Positions 59,701 to 64,000 of a stretch of DNA of 64,000 nucleotides are shown here, piece after piece. A program made the translations under genes and the position numbers. Below the pieces are notes generated by a model. That model was not told the DNA's origin. It was given only the letters and a program-made list of their open reading frames with translations, and ran no database searches. Origin of the DNA: a virus; IMG/VR virus record IMGVR_UViG_3300046734_000671, positions 1 through 64,000 of that record; one strand, written 5' to 3'. Each line of letters begins with the position of its first letter. Within the stretch, counting starts at the first letter, position 1.

Positions 59701-61455
59701 GGTAAGATCTTCATACGATTCTATTCCTTCTCTAGCTAAACTATGAACTCTGCTATCATTGGCCATCGTTGAGTCGGCATCCACCATATTCGGGACTGCA
59801 ATTTGAGGAAGATTTATTGCTCCTGAAAGAGAATCAATACCTTGGCCTTCTAGAGCTTTTGCTGCTCTTTCGGCGGTTTGTGCAAGCTCATGCACAGCAG
59901 CATTTATTTTTGAATAGTTAAAATTAGTTAATAATCCAAATTGTTGCTGTAAAGCTTCCATTTCATTTGCTGCAGGAACAAGTTCACTTCTAAGACTGCG
60001 AATTTCTTCTACTTGTTCATTCATGGCTTTTGTAATATCATCAAAAGCATCTAAAGCGTCTCTTAAATTTTTTGGTAAAAATGCTCTTTTTATTTCTTTG
60101 CCAATTTCAAAAATAAGAGCAGCAATTCCAATACCTGAAATTACTTTTAATATTTTATTTAGTCCTGAAGAAACTGCTGCTGTTGCTGCTTTAATTCGAC
60201 CCATTCCTTTACCATATTCAAGCTCAAATCGTGCAAGATCTGCTTTCATATTTAAAAACATCTTTTTAAAAGAAGTAGCATTTTCAGCAGCAGTTCGAGC
60301 ATTGTCTGCACGAATAATTGCAAGACTTCTTTTTATTTCTGCTTCTTCGACTTTGTGAAGATTTACTACTTTACTTGTTTTTTGTTTAAATGCTCTTTCT
60401 ACAGCTTTTAAGTTAGCTTCCGTCATTTTTCCAGCACGTATCTCAGCTGCAATGCCTTTCTTTGTGCCTTGAATTACGCCATCAGTTATATTTTTACGGG
60501 CTCTTTTAGCAGTAGCTTCTAAATCTATAGTAGAAGTCATCGCAGGAGCAAAACTTTTTACAACACTTAATCCCAGTAACCCCATTACTGCGCCAACTGC
60601 AATAATACTATCTTTTAATGCTCCAGAAATAAAGTTTGCTACAGCTGCAATAGGCTCTGATAATTCTTTAAATGTGTCTTGAAAGGCGGCGCCAAACTGA
60701 GCTACTTGATTTACCGAGTTACCAACGTCTTGAAATTTTTGCTCGCCTTGTTCCAAAACTGCATTAACAACAGCTTGGCTTTTTTCAAACTGTGTTAAAT
60801 CTTTTGCGTTTTTGCCAATGGTTCTTGCATAGTTTTGTGCGGCATCGTCAATTCGAACAATAATACCCAATTCATCCAAAAGTTCTGGCTCTGCTTTGAT
60901 AGCACCTCGAGTCAGTCGATTGAATGAATCAGTAACATCTCTACCTAGTATAGTACCGGCATTTTTTGCTACAGAGCCAAGCCTCTCTAATTGATCGGCA
61001 GTAAGACCTGCAGCTTGTCCAATCGCAACAGCTTGCGCCGCTTCTTTAAATGCTACTAATCCTCCTGTTGCTTCTTGAACATTTGAGGTCATCAGTTTCA
61101 TTGATACCCCTGTTCTTTGTGCAAACAGTTCTTGACCCTGTGTTAATGCAGCAAGATCAGCAGCGGTTTTAAAGAATTGAAACGCAGCAGAAAGAGCAAA
61201 TACGCTAGCAGCTACAGTTGCGTATGCACCTACCAGGCCTCCCATGCCTTGAGCCATCTTAGAAAATTCTTTTGTACTATTTGAAGTCGTTCTAGCCGCG
61301 CCTTTCATATTACGGTCTTGAGTGCGTGCAGACTTTCCAACTTTATCTTGGGCTTGGTCTACCTCGTCTAAAGCACCACGAAGTTTTTTAACAGAAACTG
61401 TTGCTTTCTGCATCTTGCCATTAACTTCGATATCAAGTGTAATTTTTTTAGCCAT
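56788..61455 (-). CDS. Tail tape measure protein (1555 aa)
   Basis: This long, mostly helical protein has a typical N-terminus (KKITLDIEVNGKMQKATVSV, GMGGLVGAYATVAASVFALS, FFKTAADLAALTQGQELFAQ), extended Ala/Glu/Lys/Gln coiled-coil parts (about 880-1150) and hydrophobic stretches near 270-290 and 440-460 (IGIAALIFEIG). A C-terminal element (YNTGGIARGPKSGYPAVLHG, NEAVVPLPDGKTIPV) is often seen in tape measures. At about 0.15 nm per residue it would set a tail of about 230 nm; that is an estimate. Its ATG overlaps the stop of the chaperone extension (TAATG). Confidence 0.93.
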   Translation of the reverse strand: MAKKITLDIEVNGKMQKATVSVKKLRGALDEVDQAQDKVGKSARTQDRNMKGAARTTSNSTKEFSKMAQGMGGLVGAYATVAASVFALSAAFQFFKTAADLAALTQGQELFAQRTGVSMKLMTSNVQEATGGLVAFKEAAQAVAIGQAAGLTADQLERLGSVAKNAGTILGRDVTDSFNRLTRGAIKAEPELLDELGIIVRIDDAAQNYARTIGKNAKDLTQFEKSQAVVNAVLEQGEQKFQDVGNSVNQVAQFGAAFQDTFKELSEPIAAVANFISGALKDSIIAVGAVMGLLGLSVVKSFAPAMTSTIDLEATAKRARKNITDGVIQGTKKGIAAEIRAGKMTEANLKAVERAFKQKTSKVVNLHKVEEAEIKRSLAIIRADNARTAAENATSFKKMFLNMKADLARFELEYGKGMGRIKAATAAVSSGLNKILKVISGIGIAALIFEIGKEIKRAFLPKNLRDALDAFDDITKAMNEQVEEIRSLRSELVPAANEMEALQQQFGLLTNFNYSKINAAVHELAQTAERAAKALEGQGIDSLSGAINLPQIAVPNMVDADSTMANDSRVHSLAREGIESYEDLTVAIRAASEEVSLLQTAQKQAGQEGNIRDKMEIALLNEELQEAKDNLNSLKKVAEDAGMVTVRDQFGEFATEALAYVDSVRSGLNSMQLQAEIAAETGLDTADFVKGQSAVKKAIAALEAGLDAPGTQENIDGLIKTFESLIRASREVTKEARNIATQSMAQQQAFKGLADGVTEFGTATDVYLPKDSKFQPVFDAFKKIRLNIKTLALSAKDEPIKKLLKTDGQASVTQAQFESLFKVLEKSSDVQDGMVTITETLADGSERTVTAKLEQLTLDQLALVIHREELKLLKEAMGLETRKKQLKFDQNKITETQASFERDLNKAAFDERSKQLKLEEEMMALKNAEMKQQGSINENTATQLAANIALAQQELEIARRKTEFEERMLEFRKNIAELQTENQITNMLKEQLGIREKMVRAQIELARIQRDQEQKAMTENLDNMAANNPFRDMERARAKARLEFEQKTLNARKSEAIREANFKKSQIDIEFKLLDAKRKQTIADMRLLQGQLMRENRFGEAADIANAANALDTIDYGPAKEAALKLNEATLGAKLLDMDRGVRDAQRIVDELDPIEQVFDKSAEAIRTGLGDAINGVFDALVDGSKTASQALKDAFKGVLSTIQKEVTQRLIVDPLLDLIPGKKKDPAAKMQDAHMVGATALKTAVDEGVVSAAEGIQELTAADMQKKAEDLGMAIKEGGDSLADRIKEVLANADISVTPNPLPITAPGGATDGDSAFTRSFPYIARPEGTNPDGSPQESPATKQVLDSLTSGILEPVTVTAEKKDVGSEEGPSLFDSITDAGTEISEKFGDVGGIVAESISGKFGKEGKGIVGGLDQWGSGFLKELAIKLAMDAAKSFLGIGGFRKGGMVSEAYNTGGIARGPKSGYPAVLHGNEAVVPLPDGKTIPVRMQGGGGQQNNVTVNVSIDNQGNAQSSTASDSQDATNVGNLVAAAVQKELQNQKRSGGILNPHGVA

Positions 61456-61883
61456 TAGCCTTTAACATTATGGGTGTACTGTTTTCCACCGCTTTTAGCT
61501 TTACGTTTCTCAGCATCTCTCTTTCGTGACTCTTTTTCTGCTCTATAAGAAACTAGCTTATTTTCATACAATTTCATTAAATGTAAAATTGTTTTTCTAT
61601 CTTGCACTTCATACAGTTTAAAATAATATTCTATACCGTCCCAGTATTTGCCCATGTATGTTCCGCTCATTCCTTCCCAATGATCTGGAAGAAGGCTAAA
61701 CATAAAAAATGCCACTTGAACTTCTTCGGGAAAGTCCGAAGGCTCGAGCGGCATTTTGGCGGGATCGGGTTCTTGACCAAGTTGTTCACAGACAAGCAGA
61801 TACTTTTCTGTATCAAACTTAGAGTCTGCCTCTTGAATAAGTCTTATGAATAAAGACTCTATTCTGGCGATTTGCTCCCAGTA
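61455..61883 (-). CDS. Tail assembly chaperone extension (gpT-like), made by -1 frameshift
   Basis: This frame is open without a stop from the slippery site at 61883-61889 to a TAA at 61455-61457 and would give YWEQIARIESLFIRLIQEAD and so on after the shift. Its later part (EPDPAKMPLEPSDFPEEVQV, LLPDHWEGMSGTYMGKYW) resembles chaperone sequences I recognise next to tape measure genes in other phages, and the end is very basic (KESRKRDAEKRKAKSGGK). Fused to the gene at 61859-62290 it makes a 278-residue G-T-type protein that would bind the tape measure during assembly. An internal ATG at 61754 has no good ribosome binding site, so independent translation is unlikely. Confidence 0.85.
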   Translation of the reverse strand, partial: YWEQIARIESLFIRLIQEADSKFDTEKYLLVCEQLGQEPDPAKMPLEPSDFPEEVQVAFFMFSLLPDHWEGMSGTYMGKYWDGIEYYFKLYEVQDRKTILHLMKLYENKLVSYRAEKESRKRDAEKRKAKSGGKQYTHNVKG

Positions 61884-62290
61884 AAATTTTCGAGATCACC
61901 GACCGACTCTGTAACCCAAGTGTCAAAACCATTTGAGTTTTTCATGAGCAGCTCAGCATTCTCCTGGGTGTAGGGGAGTACATCATCAGGGTCAAGGTTT
62001 GATATATCTACCAAAAGAAGCTCTTCTAGGTAACGATACTTTAAACCTGACCATCCTTTGATGACAGCTTTGCAGTATTCAACAATAAATTTTTCTTCGT
62101 CTAGAGTTTCTTCGGGCTGGCGTGTTTTTTTATCAAACTTTGTAATTACACATCGTTTACGAAGTTTAAGTAGTTCTTCTCTTGCAAGATAGCAAAGAGA
62201 AACTGCCATTCCAGAGTACCCCGGAAAATCAATAGCAACAGTTTTGCTTGCAGTCATAAGACTTGCAAGTGAAATGGGTGTATCAGACAT
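61859..62290 (-). CDS. Tail assembly chaperone (gpG-like, 143 aa)
   Basis: The protein lies between the tail tube and tape measure genes, where lambda gpG is. It begins MSDTPISLASLMTASKTVAI and has GMAVSLCYLAREELLKLRKR and YCKAVIKGWSGLKYRYLEEL, a helical chaperone-like pattern. AAAGGAACC lies before its ATG and P7 is about 40 bases upstream. The frameshift signal A AAT TTT occurs ten codons before its stop, so most ribosomes would make this short form and a few the G-T fusion. Confidence 0.85.
   Translation of the reverse strand: MSDTPISLASLMTASKTVAIDFPGYSGMAVSLCYLAREELLKLRKRCVITKFDKKTRQPEETLDEEKFIVEYCKAVIKGWSGLKYRYLEELLLVDISNLDPDDVLPYTQENAELLMKNSNGFDTWVTESVGDLENFTGSKSPE
61883..61889 (-). 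promoter_or_regulatory. Programmed -1 ribosomal frameshift site (A AAT TTT)
   Basis: In the reading frame of the G-like gene the sequence is GAA AAT TTT ACT, which contains the heptamer A-AAT-TTT of the X-XXY-YYZ form. A slip by -1 enters the frame of the T-like extension, open for 142 codons. About 22 bases downstream AGTCTT (61858-61853) can pair with AAGACT (61845-61840), or AGAGTCT with AGACTCT (61827-61821), as a possible stimulatory structure. Position matches the conserved frameshift of lambda-type tails. Confidence 0.85.
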
Positions 62291-62328
62291 CTTTGGTTCC
62301 TTTTATTAAATGAAATTTATATTTTGTA

Positions 62329-62357
62329 ATTATAAGGGAGAAGAGGTAAAAAGTCAA
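62329..62357 (-). promoter_or_regulatory. Sigma70-type promoter P7 for tail genes (minus strand)
   Basis: On the minus strand GTTCTTGACT has its -35 hexamer at 62352-62357 and TATAAT at 62329-62334, 17 bases apart; TTTACCTC in the spacer matches P4. The -10 is followed by TACAAA and not by the AT of the plus-strand class. It starts a new transcript for the chaperone to gpJ genes behind the tail tube terminator. Confidence 0.87.
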
Positions 62358-62381
62358 GAACTTTTTTTGAGAGGAGAAAAG

Positions 62382-62405
62382 AAAAACCCGCCGAAGCGGG
62401 TTTTT
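62382..62405 (-). terminator. Rho-independent terminator after the tail tube gene
   Basis: AAAAACCCGC (62382-62391) and GCGGGTTTTT (62396-62405) form a perfect ten-base stem around CGAA. The A and T tracts make it usable on both strands. It lies 20 bases after the end of the tail tube gene and 25 bases ahead of P7. This would give the tail tube protein a separate, abundant transcript. Confidence 0.92.
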
Positions 62406-62424
62406 GTGTAAAGTATAAAAGTAA

Positions 62425-64000
62425 TTATACTCCGAAATACTCAAGTTGAACTTCGTTTGCAACGTTAAAGTCTGTTGTATATGCTGCAAAGTTAGTTTCA
62501 AGAGAAATAACATCCTCTACTGAGTGAGTTGGTACGTCAATGTGACACTTGGGAATTAAAACGTTAAGTCGAGGAGTATTGACAACTGCACCACCAATTT
62601 GGAAAGTTACATTAAAGTCGTTTACAACTTTATCCAAGCCTCCCCCTGAGGTAGTCATATCATTAAATAGTTCTACTGAAGTACCGTTATTGCCGGTCGC
62701 AGTATCAAGAGTCAAGTAACAAGTAAAGTTTCCATTTACTGTTCGTCCACCTGTTACGTGCTCAATTGGAACGTTTACAGAACCAAGTTCTTCTGGCACC
62801 AGATAAGAAATATTGTTTGAAATAGTAATATTTCCACCTGTCAATGTCAGGTTATAGGAGCCCGAGGGGAATGCACTAGTATCACTACTATTGTCAGATA
62901 CGAGAAGCTGAGTCAAACGATTTCGAATAAAGGTATTTGTATTATTTACTGCATCATCCTTTGCAAAGTCTGCCGCACTTACACTTGCTGCGACGGTGGC
63001 GATACCCATTTTAAATCCATCTGAGTTATCAAGCATAATGTTACCATCTGCTAGAGCTGACTGTGCAGGACTTTGAGTTGCAAGAGTTCCGGTTTTATTA
63101 GTTGTAACTCTTACACTACCAGCTGACTGCAAGTCTTTGACCTGCTTAGCAAAACCAGACCAGTTGATTGTAGCAATACCGTCTACTTCAAAATCAATAG
63201 AAGCTTCGTTAAATGCAGCAGCCTCTAGCTTATAGACCATAGGGTTAGTAGAACTTGTTTCCATTACAAAGTAAAGGTTACAGACTCCGAGTACCGCTCG
63301 GTTAGATTGTGCAAAGTTAATTGATTGCTTTGAAGTGCTTGGAGTTGCAACAGCGGGGCCAAAAGGCGAGTTCTTATCTGCGTCTGTGCCACGATAGAAG
63401 TTTGCACCTTGCTTTTCCAAATCAGAAGCTCCACTTCCGATTGTTAAAGTTACATTACCTCCACCACCAACGGCAGCACTTGGAACAATAATTGTTTTTC
63501 CGCCTGTAAATCCAGCACCTGCGGACACTACTGTAGCTGAAGTAATTGCTCCAGTAGCCATTACAATATCGACTTCCCAGCCGTCTGCATGTGCACTTGC
63601 ACTTCGGCCGCTGCCACCTACATGTTCTCCGGTACCTGTGAGGCCTGCCGTTTCATTGTTAATTGTGTATGTACCCGCAGTGGCGCTACTAATACTACCA
63701 CTTTCAGTAATCCCTGAAGTTTTCAAACCGCCACCATCAGTAGAGTCTTGATACTTATCTGCACCTGCCATTACTGCCCAAAGGGCTTCTTCTACTGCAT
63801 GATGCTCTTTAGGGCTTTGAGCGTCTTGGAAAGGACGTACATAAGTACTAAAAGACCACTCTGCCGGAGCAAGAGAGTCTGTAAATACTCTGTTACCTCG
63901 TCTACTCAAACCGTCTGAACCTTGCATTTCTGAAAGGGAGATTTCGGACTGGTTAGTAGACTGAGAGAAACTAAAACCGTCAAGCACAGGAACTTCCCAT
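62425..64000 (-). CDS. Major tail tube protein (N-terminus outside window)
   Basis: The frame stays open to the right edge and reads EVPVLDGFSFSQSTNQSEIS as the first seen residues, so the true start lies beyond 64000. GTG 63987 is probably not the start. The motifs EWSFSTYVRPFQDAQ and EHHAVEEALWAVMAGADKYQ are of a type I recognise from tail tube proteins of marine siphoviruses. The C-terminal part has a second beta domain (VPIEHVTGGRTVNGNFTCYL, DFNVTFQIGGAVVNTP, ending EVQLEYFGV). The N-terminal insert with GGGGNVTLTIG may be an Ig-like surface decoration. A position just upstream of the G/T chaperones supports the call. Confidence 0.82.
   Translation of the reverse strand, partial: WEVPVLDGFSFSQSTNQSEISLSEMQGSDGLSRRGNRVFTDSLAPAEWSFSTYVRPFQDAQSPKEHHAVEEALWAVMAGADKYQDSTDGGGLKTSGITESGSISSATAGTYTINNETAGLTGTGEHVGGSGRSASAHADGWEVDIVMATGAITSATVVSAGAGFTGGKTIIVPSAAVGGGGNVTLTIGSGASDLEKQGANFYRGTDADKNSPFGPAVATPSTSKQSINFAQSNRAVLGVCNLYFVMETSSTNPMVYKLEAAAFNEASIDFEVDGIATINWSGFAKQVKDLQSAGSVRVTTNKTGTLATQSPAQSALADGNIMLDNSDGFKMGIATVAASVSAADFAKDDAVNNTNTFIRNRLTQLLVSDNSSDTSAFPSGSYNLTLTGGNITISNNISYLVPEELGSVNVPIEHVTGGRTVNGNFTCYLTLDTATGNNGTSVELFNDMTTSGGGLDKVVNDFNVTFQIGGAVVNTPRLNVLIPKCHIDVPTHSVEDVISLETNFAAYTTDFNVANEVQLEYFGV

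Noticed and set aside
62283-62513. Minus-strand open frame across the P7 promoter and terminator
   Set aside because: It runs through a perfect terminator hairpin, a promoter and the end of the tail tube gene in another frame.
1-64000. tRNA genes, CRISPR arrays, integrase or insertion sequences
   Set aside because: None was recognised by eye in the intergenic gaps, which are all short. A tRNA scan would settle the tRNA question.

Overview
The window is part of the genome of a strictly phage-like, AT-rich tailed double-stranded DNA virus. The mix of genes points to an aquatic, probably marine, virus of a Gram-negative and probably proteobacterial host. It has class I ribonucleotide reductase, a family A DNA polymerase, a gp32-like single-strand binding protein, gp46/gp47-like recombination nuclease, lipobox lipoproteins, a c-type cytochrome and ISC-type iron-sulfur proteins. 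The tail genes follow the lambda order (G, G-T, H, M, L, K, I, J) with no sheath or contractile baseplate genes, so the virion is inferred to be a siphovirus with a long flexible tail. No integrase, repressor, tRNA, CRISPR array or insertion sequence was seen. Terminase, portal and capsid genes must lie outside, most likely beyond the right edge. The exact virus and host cannot be named from the sequence alone.

Plus strand, 1-23.1 kb. The left end is an accessory block: the 3' end of iscU, iscA, a T4-type lysozyme, a conserved phage protein of unknown function, small membrane proteins, a c-type cytochrome lipoprotein and a DUF3310 protein. Helix-turn-helix proteins and a PC4-like protein follow. 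Next come a split NAD-dependent DNA ligase (two genes), a protein with tandem helix-turn-helix units, replicative helicase, primase, DNA polymerase, a superfamily 2 helicase, a gp32-like protein, the SbcD/SbcC-like nuclease pair, a Holliday junction resolvase-like nuclease, a 5' exonuclease, nrdA and nrdB. Together these can replicate, recombine, ligate and supply dNTPs for the genome with little help from the host.

Minus strand, 64-23.1 kb. Transcription runs toward decreasing coordinates. It covers the tail tube protein (cut by the right edge), the tail assembly chaperones with a -1 frameshift signal, tape measure, M, L, K, I and a 2557-residue J-like tip protein. About 22 kb of fibre and adhesin genes follow, six of which are mosaic paralogues built from shared modules. 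The two gene arms converge on a bidirectional terminator at about 23.1 kb.

Regulation. Eight sigma70-type promoters, each with exactly 17 bases between -35 and -10, were found. Six are on the plus strand and share an extended sequence (TTCTTGAC-17-GTATAATAT type). Two are on the minus strand, one ahead of the tail chaperones and one that isolates the fibre operon from gpJ. Terminators follow the tandem helix-turn-helix gene (7.5 kb) and the tail tube gene (62.4 kb). A 54-base RNA hairpin that would sequester a ribosome binding site lies at 4.3 kb.

The most unusual points are the phage-borne IscU/IscA pair beside a cytochrome c lipoprotein, a possible link from these to the cysteine-bearing gpL tail tip, a promoter cassette that overlaps and supplies stop codons, and the fibre paralogue array. 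Coding density is very high; no stretch above 300 bases lacks a gene, and the largest gaps (about 65-135 bases) carry the promoters, terminators or RNA structure listed.
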